Position numbers and translations under genes: made by a program. Positions 9,121 through 17,198 of a DNA stretch of 64,000 nt are shown in pieces (the stretch's first letter is position 1; each line of letters starts with the position of its first letter). The stretch comes from Polyangiaceae bacterium (GTDB taxonomy: Bacteria > Myxococcota_A > Polyangia > Polyangiales > Polyangiaceae): positions 25,169 to 89,168 of the forward strand of contig JAICQO010000018.1 of the NCBI GenBank assembly GCA_025937835.1, read 5' to 3'. The notes under the pieces are model-generated. The model was not told the DNA's origin, ran no database searches, and saw nothing but the letters and a program-made list of their open reading frames with translations.

Positions 9121-10337
9121 AGCGTGTGCACCTTGGGCACGTAGAGCAGGAACTTGCCGCCGTTTTCGCGGTACTGCTGCTCCTTGGCCAGGATCTCTTC
9201 GGCGTGATTCCAGGCGAAGAGCAGCGTGTGAGACGGCGGGTTCTTGGCGAACACCTCGTGCGGAACCACCGGGATGTGCGTGCCGGGCGAGAACTTGCCC
9301 TGCTTGATCGGCGTCGTGTCGCTGATGAATTCGACGAGGTCGGGGCCGATGCCGCAGTAGTTCGTGACCGTGGTGCTCTTCGAGGTCGCGCCGTAAGCGC
9401 CGACTCGCTGACCCTGCCGCTTGAGACCGTTCAACAGCTCGAGCAGGTCGTTCTTCGACTGAGCCACGTTCTTCGCGAACTTCCGGTACGTCTCCGGATC
9501 GTGCAGGCCGAGCTGGTCCTCGAAGGCCCTTTGCCGGCCAACGTTCTCGGACACCGGGCGCGCGCCCTTGTGGCCGATCACGTAGCGCATCGAGCCGCCG
9601 TGCACGGGCTGGCGGATCACGTCGATCACCTCGAGATCGTGGCGGCTGACCAGGTACTCGATCGAGGTCACCGAGAAGTAGAAGGCGTGCTCGTCGTAGA
9701 TCTGGTCGTACGAGGTCTTCTCGATGATGTCGCCGAGGTACGGATCCTCGAACACCAGCACGCCCTTGGGCTTCAGCAGGGTTTTGATGCCCGCCATCAC
9801 CGAGTGCAGGTACGGGATGTGGCACATCACGTTCGCGGCCAGGAACGCGTCGGCCTGGCCCTTCTGTGCGACGATGCGCTCCGCCACCTTCTGGTCGAAG
9901 AACTCGGAGATGGTCTCGATGCCCTTGTCGCGGGCGGCCTGGGCCACGTTCGCCGAGGGCTCGATGCCGAGGTGACGGATGCCGGCGTTGGCGAAGTTCT
10001 GCAGCATGATGCCGTCGTTCGAGCCGATCTCGACGACGAACGGATCCTCCGAGCTCGCGAAGAAGGTCTCGCGCACGGACTCCGCGAAGCGGCGGAAGTG
10101 CTCGGCCATACGCCGCGAGGTGGACGAGAAGAACGCGTAGTTCTCGTGGAACATCTTCTTCTCGTCGACCAGCTCGGTGAGCTGGACCATCTTCGACTCG
10201 GGGCAGTACCCGACCTTCAGCTCGAAGAAGTGTTCGTTCGGGTAGTCTTTCGCTTCGAGGAAACCGTTGGCGATCGGCATCTTGCCGAAGGACAGAAAGG
10301 TCTCGGTCTCCGCACCGCTAATCAAGCATTTCGTCAT
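9117..10337 (-). CDS. Sugar C-methyltransferase-like SAM enzyme with degenerate zinc site
   Basis: A 406-residue protein with the layout of NDP-hexose C-methyltransferases (TylCIII/TcaB9 type): an N-terminal small domain, a SAM-binding domain with VEIGSNDG (residues 102-109), the active-site DEHAFYFS stretch, and a C-terminal domain starting near GAYGATSKST. In the family the N-terminal domain normally holds zinc with two CxxC pairs; here they read C4-x2-S7 and C45-x2-S48, so zinc is probably not bound. Start ATG 10337 gives the conserved N-terminus. The gene is 104 bp downstream of lhgO and is coupled to the aminotransferase gene by a GTGA overlap. A sister enzyme with an intact zinc site is encoded at 13934-15196. 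Confidence 0.83.
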   Translation of the reverse strand: MTKCLISGAETETFLSFGKMPIANGFLEAKDYPNEHFFELKVGYCPESKMVQLTELVDEKKMFHENYAFFSSTSRRMAEHFRRFAESVRETFFASSEDPFVVEIGSNDGIMLQNFANAGIRHLGIEPSANVAQAARDKGIETISEFFDQKVAERIVAQKGQADAFLAANVMCHIPYLHSVMAGIKTLLKPKGVLVFEDPYLGDIIEKTSYDQIYDEHAFYFSVTSIEYLVSRHDLEVIDVIRQPVHGGSMRYVIGHKGARPVSENVGRQRAFEDQLGLHDPETYRKFAKNVAQSKNDLLELLNGLKRQGQRVGAYGATSKSTTVTNYCGIGPDLVEFISDTTPIKQGKFSPGTHIPVVPHEVFAKNPPSHTLLFAWNHAEEILAKEQQYRENGGKFLLYVPKVHTL

Positions 10338-10441
10338 GGTCGGGCTCCGCCGCGCGCGCGGGATTCTCGCATCCGTTGCCCGAAAGTCAACGTGGGGGCG
10401 GTTCCAACCCCCGAGATTCAAGCTGGATTCGAACTCTCCGG

Positions 10442-11656
10442 CTAGGCCAGGGCCGCGATCACGCTCTCGGCGATCGTTTGGCCGATCGAGAGCGACGAGG
10501 TCGCTGCCGGCGACGGTGCGTTGCACACGTGGAGCTGCCGCGGCGTTCTGCGCAGCTCGAAGTCGTCGAGCAGCTTTCCGTCCCTGCCACAGGCTTGCGC
10601 CCGGACGCCGGCCCCGGCCGGTTCCAGGTCCTCCGACCTCACCTCGGGGATCAAGCGCTGCAGCGCCGCGACGAAATGCGGCTTGTACCAGGAGCGAATC
10701 AGCTCTGCGGTGCCCTCGCGCCAGTGCTTTTGCACGAGCTTGTAGAACCCGGGCCAGCTCAGGGTCTCGAACAGATCCCCCGGATCGAGATCGGTGCGGC
10801 CATAGCCTTCGCGCTTCAGCGCCAGCACCGCGTTCGGCCCCGCGTCGATGTCACCCCAGGCCGTGCGCGTGAAATGCACGCCGAGAAACGGGAAGTCCGG
10901 ATTCGGCACTGGGTAGATCAGGTTTTTGACGAGGTGCTTGGCCTCGGGCTTGAGTCGATAATACTCACCTCGGAACGGGACGATCCGCAGCGGCAGCTCC
11001 GGCTCCACGGCGCGCGCCAGTCGATCGCTGTGGAGCCCCGCGCAGCCGACCAAAAACCGCGCCTGCACCGGGCGACCGTCGGTGGCGAGCTCGACGCCGT
11101 CGCTCGCCTCGTGGACGCCGCGCACGTTCTCGTTGAACCGCACCTGTGCGCCGCGCTCCTGGACCTTCTCGAGCAGCGCCCGGGCGACCACGCGAAAATC
11201 GACGATCCCGGTCTGCGGCACGAACAGCGCCTCGATGCCGTTCACGTGCGGCTCGACGGCGCGGATCTCGTCGAGCTCGGTCAGGCGCCGGATGCCGTCG
11301 AGCCCGTTCTCTCGGCCGCGTTCCTCGAGGGTGCGCAGCCGAGGCAGCTCGCTCTCGTCGGTCGCCACGATCAGCTTGCCGCAGATCTCGTGCGGCAGCT
11401 CGGCTTCGCGCAAGAACTCGAGCAGCAGCCGGTAGCCGCGCACGCAGTTTTGCGCCTTGAGGCTGCCGGGCTTGTAATAGATGCCGGAGTGGATCACGCC
11501 GCTGTTGTGGCCAGTCTGGTGCGCGGCGACTCCGGCCTCTTTCTCGAGCACGACCACGCCGAGCTTCGGCCTGGCCTTTAGCAAGCGGTAGGCGGTCGCG
11601 AGCCCGACGATGCCGGCCCCGACGATCACGACGTCGGCCTTTCCGTTCAGTGCCAT
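10442..11656 (-). CDS. lhgO: L-2-hydroxyglutarate oxidase
   Basis: A 404-residue FAD enzyme closely resembling LhgO/L2HGDH, which oxidises L-2-hydroxyglutarate to 2-oxoglutarate. GAGIVGLATAYRL near residue 12 binds the FAD ADP part, followed by EKEAGVAAHQTGHNSGVIHSGIYY, the highly characteristic family segment. VPQTGIVDF lies mid-protein, and the C-terminal GPAAT-type FAD motif is present as NAPSPAATSSLSIG. The strong AGGAAGG ribosome site in front of the ATG supports the start. It stands among sugar genes but is set apart by 168 bp upstream and 104 bp downstream, so it may have its own promoter and a separate metabolic job. Confidence 0.9.
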   Translation of the reverse strand: MALNGKADVVIVGAGIVGLATAYRLLKARPKLGVVVLEKEAGVAAHQTGHNSGVIHSGIYYKPGSLKAQNCVRGYRLLLEFLREAELPHEICGKLIVATDESELPRLRTLEERGRENGLDGIRRLTELDEIRAVEPHVNGIEALFVPQTGIVDFRVVARALLEKVQERGAQVRFNENVRGVHEASDGVELATDGRPVQARFLVGCAGLHSDRLARAVEPELPLRIVPFRGEYYRLKPEAKHLVKNLIYPVPNPDFPFLGVHFTRTAWGDIDAGPNAVLALKREGYGRTDLDPGDLFETLSWPGFYKLVQKHWREGTAELIRSWYKPHFVAALQRLIPEVRSEDLEPAGAGVRAQACGRDGKLLDDFELRRTPRQLHVCNAPSPAATSSLSIGQTIAESVIAALA

Positions 11657-11824
11657 CGGCCTTCCTGTTTCATGCGGCGAGCAACGAGCTTGGTTCGGGT
11701 AGCGAGCGCGACCTTCTGGCTCCCTTCGACTGACGAGGCAACTGCGCAGCGCTCCAGAGCGAGCGGCGAACGCCGGTCAGCCGAACGGCCTGAACCGGAA
11801 CATCCTTATCTGCGCGGCGCGCCT

Positions 11825-13171
11825 TCACCAATCGCACTCCGGCGGAGTGACGGTGAAAGACCAATCCTTGCGCTTGGAACACCGGTGCTCGAAGCCGCAC
11901 GGGCCTCCATGAGCGCGCTCGAGCTCGGCGATTTCGCTCATGCACTCTGCGATGCGTTCGCCGTTGTCCGCCCGTTCGTCGCGGTAGTTTTCGAGGTCCC
12001 TGAGACAGAGCGCCGAGGCGTAGACCAGCGTGCCTGCGCCGAGCACGGCTTGCACGACCCGCCCTCTCCCCGGCATGCGCGACCCGAGCTCCGCCACCGC
12101 GAGGCACACGAGCAAAATGCAACACAGGGATTGGACGTAAGCGTAGCGCGTCGCGTTTTGATCCGGCACCTCGCTCGAGACCACGGCCAGCGACAGAACC
12201 ATCACGAAGTACGCGAGGAGCGCGTAGGTCCGCCGCGCCGTCTGCCTCGGCCGCAACACGACCGCCAGCGTCACGACGCCGAGCGTCGCGAGCGTGAGAA
12301 CCGTGGGTAACGCGGAGGGTTGCTCGGCCAGCGAGGCGGCGGTGTTCACACCGAGGAGCGAGCGCGGCACCACGATCTCCAGCACGTACCTCGCTCCCGC
12401 GGGCAGCGTCTCGAGCCAGAAGTCGCTGGCGTCTTCCGCGCCGTGAACGCGCGCGCGGCGGAACGAGACGCCGAGCACGACGTGCAGGGCTTGCATCGCG
12501 ACCACCGCCACGGCCGAAATGCGTTGGACCCAACCGCGGTCCCAGACCACGCGCAGCAATTGTACCGGTAGCGCCACGAATGACAGCGGATGCGACCAGA
12601 TCAACAGCGATCGCCCGGCGAAGCCCAGCAGCGCTTGCAGCGGCCGCCCGGAGCCTGGCAACAGCGAGACCAGCAGCAACAGGAACAGCGCATTCCAGAT
12701 CGCGTAATCCGTGTGGCAGATGAACCAGTAAGAGCCGATCGGCATCAGCGCGAGCAAGAGACACGCGCACAGCCGCACTCCGCGTGACGAAACGACGCTC
12801 GAAAACTCGGAGCGCGCAAACCAGGTGAACGAGAGTAGCGACAGGCCCGCCGGCAGCAGCGTCAGAAAGTACGGCGACCACGTCGCGGGCAAGCGCACGG
12901 CCGCAAAGCCCAGCAGATTGGGCAACAGCGGAATGTATCCGGCCTTCTCGCGGACCAGATACTCGAGCTCACGGTTACTGTAGAAATACGCGAAGATGCG
13001 CTTGCCGTCTTCGGCCGGAAGCGTGGGATGGAGAAACATCGGCCAACAGCGCGCGACCAGCACGCCGCTCACGACCAGCACGAGCGCCGCGATCTGCCAG
13101 GCGTCGCTCGTGGCGACCCATGCCCGAGCGCGCCGCTGCCACCCGCTCAGTTTCCCGACAATCCGCTCCAC
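11825..13171 (-). CDS. Polytopic membrane protein, GT-C/polymerase-like
   Basis: A 448-residue protein with about ten membrane segments starting near residue 27. A conserved-looking acidic loop PTLPAEDGKRIFAYFYS follows the first segment (about residues 49-65); its position after the first membrane helix is typical of GT-C glycosyltransferases and O-antigen polymerase-like proteins. The C-terminal 70 residues are soluble, with four cysteines. The start is GTG. It lies 12 bp downstream of the GT2 gene and is co-transcribed with it. I cannot assign a family with confidence; a role in glycan transfer or polymerisation is inferred from context. Confidence 0.62.
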   Translation of the reverse strand: MERIVGKLSGWQRRARAWVATSDAWQIAALVLVVSGVLVARCWPMFLHPTLPAEDGKRIFAYFYSNRELEYLVREKAGYIPLLPNLLGFAAVRLPATWSPYFLTLLPAGLSLLSFTWFARSEFSSVVSSRGVRLCACLLLALMPIGSYWFICHTDYAIWNALFLLLLVSLLPGSGRPLQALLGFAGRSLLIWSHPLSFVALPVQLLRVVWDRGWVQRISAVAVVAMQALHVVLGVSFRRARVHGAEDASDFWLETLPAGARYVLEIVVPRSLLGVNTAASLAEQPSALPTVLTLATLGVVTLAVVLRPRQTARRTYALLAYFVMVLSLAVVSSEVPDQNATRYAYVQSLCCILLVCLAVAELGSRMPGRGRVVQAVLGAGTLVYASALCLRDLENYRDERADNGERIAECMSEIAELERAHGGPCGFEHRCSKRKDWSFTVTPPECDW

Positions 13172-13183
13172 GGCGAGCGACTT

Positions 13184-13918
13184 TCACCTGCGCCGCAGCG
13201 GCACGCTGTTCGGCGAGGGCTTCAGATAGGTCGTCTCGAAGGCGTACGCGTACCACTTCAAATACGGCGGGATCCACTTGAATACCCGAAACCGGCTCTG
13301 TCCCTGCTTGCGCTCGAACCAGCGCGCGGGCACCTGCTCCACCCGCCAGCCCAGGCGGTGCGCCTTGACCAAGAGCTCGATGCTGTACGTGAACCCGACC
13401 GTCGACTCGATCTCGATGCTGTCGAGCAAGCGCCGGGAAAACAGCCGGAGTCCGTTGCTCGCGTCGTGCGTCGGCAGCTTACCCAGGTGGCGCAGCGTAA
13501 ACGCGCCGGAGCGCACCAGCACGGCCTTCAGCCACGGGCAGCCGACCATCGTGCCGCCCGGCATGAAGCGACTCGCGCACACGATGTCGGCGCCGCCCTC
13601 GGCGACCTCGCGCATGCGCTGAAAGGTGTCGGCGTTGTAGTCGTCGTCGGCCGGGATCACCATCACCAGCGGTGCCGTGGTGGCGCGGAGGCCGGTGACG
13701 ACTGCGCCGTGCGGGCCCTTCCGGATCGCGTTCTTCACGGGGATGACCGGGTAGCCCGGGTCGTAGCCGCTCAGCGCCGAGAGCGTGGTGTCGTCGTCTT
13801 GGTCGTAGCAGATGAAGACGCGCAGCGGCGCCGCGACGCCCTGCTTCAGCGACTCGAGCACGGGGCGGATGTTGTCGCCCTCGTTGTAGACCGGGATCAC
13901 GAAGTCGATCGCGAGCAT
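13184..13918 (-). CDS. GT2 family glycosyltransferase
   Basis: A 244-residue GT-A fold enzyme related to dolichol-phosphate mannosyl synthase. FVIPVYNEGDNI is at residues 6-17 and the metal-binding triad DDD at 91-93. Conserved ASRFMPGG and the late SNGLRLFSRR region match family motifs. It has no membrane segments, unlike the GT2 at 2011-2955, so it is either soluble or works with the membrane protein encoded 12 bp downstream. GGGAAGG in front of the ATG is a good ribosome site. Confidence 0.85.
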   Translation of the reverse strand: MLAIDFVIPVYNEGDNIRPVLESLKQGVAAPLRVFICYDQDDDTTLSALSGYDPGYPVIPVKNAIRKGPHGAVVTGLRATTAPLVMVIPADDDYNADTFQRMREVAEGGADIVCASRFMPGGTMVGCPWLKAVLVRSGAFTLRHLGKLPTHDASNGLRLFSRRLLDSIEIESTVGFTYSIELLVKAHRLGWRVEQVPARWFERKQGQSRFRVFKWIPPYLKWYAYAFETTYLKPSPNSVPLRRR

Positions 13919-13933
13919 GCGAACCTTCCCTGC

Positions 13934-15196
13934 TCAGGCGATGCGCGGCTCGGGCAGCGGCACGATGAACTTTCCGCCGAAGCCCTTTTGACGCAGCTTC
14001 GGCATCAGCTCCTCGGCGATGTGCCAGGACAGGAGCAGCGCATAATCCGGCGGATCCTGGAACAACGCCTGCTCGCCGACGATCGGCACGCGCGTGCCGG
14101 GCAGGTAGTTGCCGATCTTGTAAGAGCCCTCGATCTCGAGGACGCGGTCGATCATCGCGTCGTCGATGCCGACGTAGTTCACGAGCGTGCTCGCGCGCGA
14201 CGGCGCGCTGATCGCGTCCACCCGCTTGCCCTCGGCCTTGATGCCGCGGAGCAGGGACAACAGGTCGAGCTTCGACTTCAGCACCTTCTGCCGGAACTCC
14301 GCCAGGCGCTCGGCGCCGATGCCGAAGCTCTTCTCCTTCTCGAACGCCGCGGCGACGCTCGGCAACACCTGGCGCGAGCCCTTCTTCGCGGCGTACACGC
14401 GGATCGAGCCGCCGTGCGTCGGAATCGCCTTGGCGTGGACGATCTCGAGGCCGTGCATGCCGAGCAGGTAGGACAGGCTCTCGAGCGAATAGTAGCGGAG
14501 GTGCTCGTGATAAATCGTGTCGTACTGCAGCGTCTCGAGCAGCGGCATCAGGTAGTGCGACTCGGAGACGAAGATGCCGTCGTCGGCCAGCAGATCGTTG
14601 ATCGAGCGCACCACCTCGTGCACCTGATCGATGTGCGCGAACACGTTGGTGGCCGTGACGAGCTTGGCCTTGCCCTGGGTCTTCAAGACCTCTTCCACCG
14701 CTGCCTTGCCGAAGTAGGTGAACAGCGTGGGGATGCCGCGCGCCACCGCGAGCTTGCCGATGTCCTCCGGCGTGATGCCGAGCACGCGCGCGTGATCTTT
14801 GAAGTTGCTGAGCAGGTTGCCGTCGTTGGAGCCGATGTCCACGACCAGATCGTTCGGTGCGAGGCCGTACAACGCGCGCACTTCCTCGGATAGCTCCGCG
14901 AAGTTCTCGCGGAGGATGCGCGTGGTGCTGCTGGTGTACGGGTATTCGGCCGGGAACAACACCGACGCGCTGACCACCAGCCCGAGCTGGGCGAGGCCGC
15001 AGCGCTTGCAATGCAAGAGCTCGGCCGGGTACGCGGGCTGCTCGCTCAGCGCCTGACCGGCCTTCTGCATCAGGTTCACCGGCGGCAGGAAGCCGAGGAA
15101 CAACACCGAGTCGAGCTCGCTGCTGTCGCAGATCTGGCAAGCCGTCACTTCGGTGCTGTTGCGCTTGCCCAGCACGTTCTTCTTGTCGTCGATCAT
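13934..15196 (-). CDS. NDP-hexose C-methyltransferase (TylCIII/TcaB9 type)
   Basis: A 420-residue enzyme of the sugar C-methyltransferase family, which puts a methyl branch on a keto sugar nucleotide using SAM. The zinc-binding N-terminal domain is intact: C20-x2-C23 and C63-x2-C66. The SAM motif VVDIGSNDG is at residues 118-126, and the catalytic-loop YHEHLRYYS is present. Its ATG overlaps the TGA of the upstream SDR gene by 4 bp. It is paralogous to the product of 9117-10337, which has lost two of the four zinc cysteines. Branch-methylated sugars are typical of antibiotics and of some O-antigens. Confidence 0.87.
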   Translation of the reverse strand: MIDDKKNVLGKRNSTEVTACQICDSSELDSVLFLGFLPPVNLMQKAGQALSEQPAYPAELLHCKRCGLAQLGLVVSASVLFPAEYPYTSSTTRILRENFAELSEEVRALYGLAPNDLVVDIGSNDGNLLSNFKDHARVLGITPEDIGKLAVARGIPTLFTYFGKAAVEEVLKTQGKAKLVTATNVFAHIDQVHEVVRSINDLLADDGIFVSESHYLMPLLETLQYDTIYHEHLRYYSLESLSYLLGMHGLEIVHAKAIPTHGGSIRVYAAKKGSRQVLPSVAAAFEKEKSFGIGAERLAEFRQKVLKSKLDLLSLLRGIKAEGKRVDAISAPSRASTLVNYVGIDDAMIDRVLEIEGSYKIGNYLPGTRVPIVGEQALFQDPPDYALLLSWHIAEELMPKLRQKGFGGKFIVPLPEPRIA

Positions 15197-16176
15197 GGTT
15201 GGCTCTTCTGCCCGTGCTCCAGGTACCAGGCCACGGTGCGCTTCAGGCCTTCTTCGAGGCTGACTTTCGGGGAGTAACCGAGCTTCGAGACTTTGCCGAT
15301 GTCCGGGCAGCGCCGCGGAGTTCCGCCGGGGGCCAGCGGCCCTGCCTGAATTTCGAGCTTCACGCCGGCAGCCTCACCCACGAGCTCGGCCAGGCGACGG
15401 ATCGGCTCTTCGCGCTGTGTACCCACGTGATAGATGTTCATGTGCTCACCCCGCTCGAGCACTCGCAGCGTGCCGTCGACGAAGTCGTCGATGTACACGA
15501 AGGCGCGCGTCTCGGTGCCGGAGCCCTGGATCGGGAACGGCAGCGGGGCCTCGGCTCCGCGCTCGGCGATCAGCTTGGCGATCCTCAGCGCAAACTGCGG
15601 GATCACGTGCTCGAAGCCCATGTCCGGCCCGTACACGTTGTGCGGCCGCACGATCGTGACGCGCTCGATGCGGCTGCGCCCGTAGTTGATCGCGAGCAGC
15701 TCGCTGATCAGCTTGCCACCGGCGTACGAGTACCGCGGGTTCAGCGGATCGGGGATGAAGAACGGCGCGCTCTCGTCGGTCGGTACCTTGGACGGGGTCT
15801 GATACACCTCAGAGCTCGACATCAGCATCAGCTCGGGGACCTTCTCGGAGGCCATCGCGTCGAGCACGTTGATCATGCCTTTCACGCCGACCTCGAGCAC
15901 CAGCTCGGGCTTCTGATAGAAGAACTCGGTGCCGTTCACGAACGCGAGGTGGGCGATCGCGTCGGTGCCGCGCGCGGCCTGTTGCACGGCGAGCGGATCG
16001 CGCACGTCGCCGGGCACGAACTCGAGGTGCGACGCGACGTCGGCGAGCCGCCCCGAGCGACCGCGCGACTCGTCGTCGAGCACGCGCACGCGATGGCCCG
16101 CGTGGACCAGCGCGCGCACCAGCGCGCTGCCGATGAAGCCGGTTCCTCCGGTGACCAGGTAGTGCTTTGCCTTCAT
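15193..16176 (-). CDS. NAD-dependent epimerase/dehydratase (extended SDR)
   Basis: A 327-residue nucleotide-sugar SDR with GGTGFIG at residues 10-16, the SSSEVYQTP active-site strand and the catalytic pair Y151/K155 (YAGGK). RPHNVYGPDMG and TRAFVYIDDFVDG are family motifs. The ATG at 16176 was chosen because the fold begins there and it overlaps the upstream oxidoreductase stop by 4 bp; a longer frame adds only an Arg-rich tail. Best guess is a C4-epimerase, dehydratase or 4-reductase step. Confidence 0.86.
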   Translation of the reverse strand: MKAKHYLVTGGTGFIGSALVRALVHAGHRVRVLDDESRGRSGRLADVASHLEFVPGDVRDPLAVQQAARGTDAIAHLAFVNGTEFFYQKPELVLEVGVKGMINVLDAMASEKVPELMLMSSSEVYQTPSKVPTDESAPFFIPDPLNPRYSYAGGKLISELLAINYGRSRIERVTIVRPHNVYGPDMGFEHVIPQFALRIAKLIAERGAEAPLPFPIQGSGTETRAFVYIDDFVDGTLRVLERGEHMNIYHVGTQREEPIRRLAELVGEAAGVKLEIQAGPLAPGGTPRRCPDIGKVSKLGYSPKVSLEEGLKRTVAWYLEHGQKSQP

Positions 16177-17198
16177 GCTTTTCCGTGGGTTCTGGCCTGT
16201 TCGAGCCAGCGCTCGATGCGCGCGCCGTCGCCGAGATCCGGCGAGCAACGAGCTCCGCGTTCGATCCAATCGCCGAGGCGCCTCAACAAGGAAGCGACTG
16301 CGGCGACCCGGCCGTCGACCCCTGGCGCGGGCTGAAAGCTCGAGGCCTCGCGAAGCGCGACGTGGCCCGGCTCGTCGAACAGCGACAGGGTGAAGCCGCT
16401 GATGTAGTCGGTGTTCGGGTTGTCGAGCACGATCGCCCCCGAGTCACCGTGGATCTCGATGCGGTGCCCGTTGCCGGCCCGCGAACACGAGCTCGCCGCG
16501 ACCGAGACCGGGACCGCGCCGCACAGGAGCGAAGCGTGCACCACCTCCTCGGCGGCATCCTCGGCCACGAGCGGATCCGCGACGAGCCGCGCATGGAGCC
16601 CGGTAATGCGCTGATGCAGCAGCCACTCTAGGTAGTAGAACGAGTGCGACAAGAACAGGCCGAGCACCCCGGCACCGGCGCTCGCCGACACTTTCCAGCC
16701 GTCGCGGAGCCCGTGACGGTGCGCGTAGGATTCGATGTGCCACGCAACCGTTGCGTGCCGCACCCGGCCGATCTTGCCCTCGTCGAGCCAGGCGCGCGCC
16801 CGCTGGAAGACGTCGATTTCCGGGAACTCGAAGTCGACCACGTGCGCGACACCGAGCTCGTCGGCGCGCTCCGCGAAGCTCCGAGCGCGCGCGGCTCCGC
16901 CGCCGATCGGCTTCTCGGCGAAGACGTGCTTCTTCGCGTCGAGCACCAGCTCGAGCAGGTCTGGCTGCTCGCGCGGCGGCACCGCGATGCTCACGAGGTC
17001 GATGTTCGGATCGTTCACGAGCTCGGCGGCGCTCGAGTACACCTTGCCGATGCCGGCCTTGTCCGCGGCGGCTCGAGCGCGCTCCGGCGCTCGGGACGCG
17101 AGCCCCACGAGCTCGAAGCGAGGGTCGAGGCGGAACGCCGGTGCCTGCACGCGTGCGCCGAAGCCGCCCCCGATCACGCCGACGCGGATCCGACTCAT
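16173..17198 (-). CDS. Gfo/Idh/MocA family sugar oxidoreductase
   Basis: A 341-residue NAD(P)-dependent dehydrogenase. An N-terminal Rossmann fold with GVIGGGFGA (residues 7-15) is followed by the family signature EKP at 95-97, then an alpha/beta substrate domain. In glycan pathways such enzymes (WbpB, WlbA) oxidise the C3 hydroxyl of a UDP-uronic acid so that an aminotransferase can act. Here the gene directly follows a UDP-sugar dehydrogenase gene with a 4-bp ATGA overlap, the same order of chemistry. Family and cofactor use are clear; the C3-oxidase role is inferred from neighbours. Confidence 0.84.
   Translation of the reverse strand: MSRIRVGVIGGGFGARVQAPAFRLDPRFELVGLASRAPERARAAADKAGIGKVYSSAAELVNDPNIDLVSIAVPPREQPDLLELVLDAKKHVFAEKPIGGGAARARSFAERADELGVAHVVDFEFPEIDVFQRARAWLDEGKIGRVRHATVAWHIESYAHRHGLRDGWKVSASAGAGVLGLFLSHSFYYLEWLLHQRITGLHARLVADPLVAEDAAEEVVHASLLCGAVPVSVAASSCSRAGNGHRIEIHGDSGAIVLDNPNTDYISGFTLSLFDEPGHVALREASSFQPAPGVDGRVAAVASLLRRLGDWIERGARCSPDLGDGARIERWLEQARTHGKA

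Noticed and set aside
10415..10440. GGATTCGAACTC resembles the T-arm of a tRNA on the minus strand
   Set aside because: The stem around the T-loop does not pair and no acceptor or anticodon arm is present.
10338..10441. GGGGG/CCCCC hairpin after lhgO as an intrinsic terminator
   Set aside because: A single short stem with a 9-base loop and no T-run on the transcribed strand is too weak to support.
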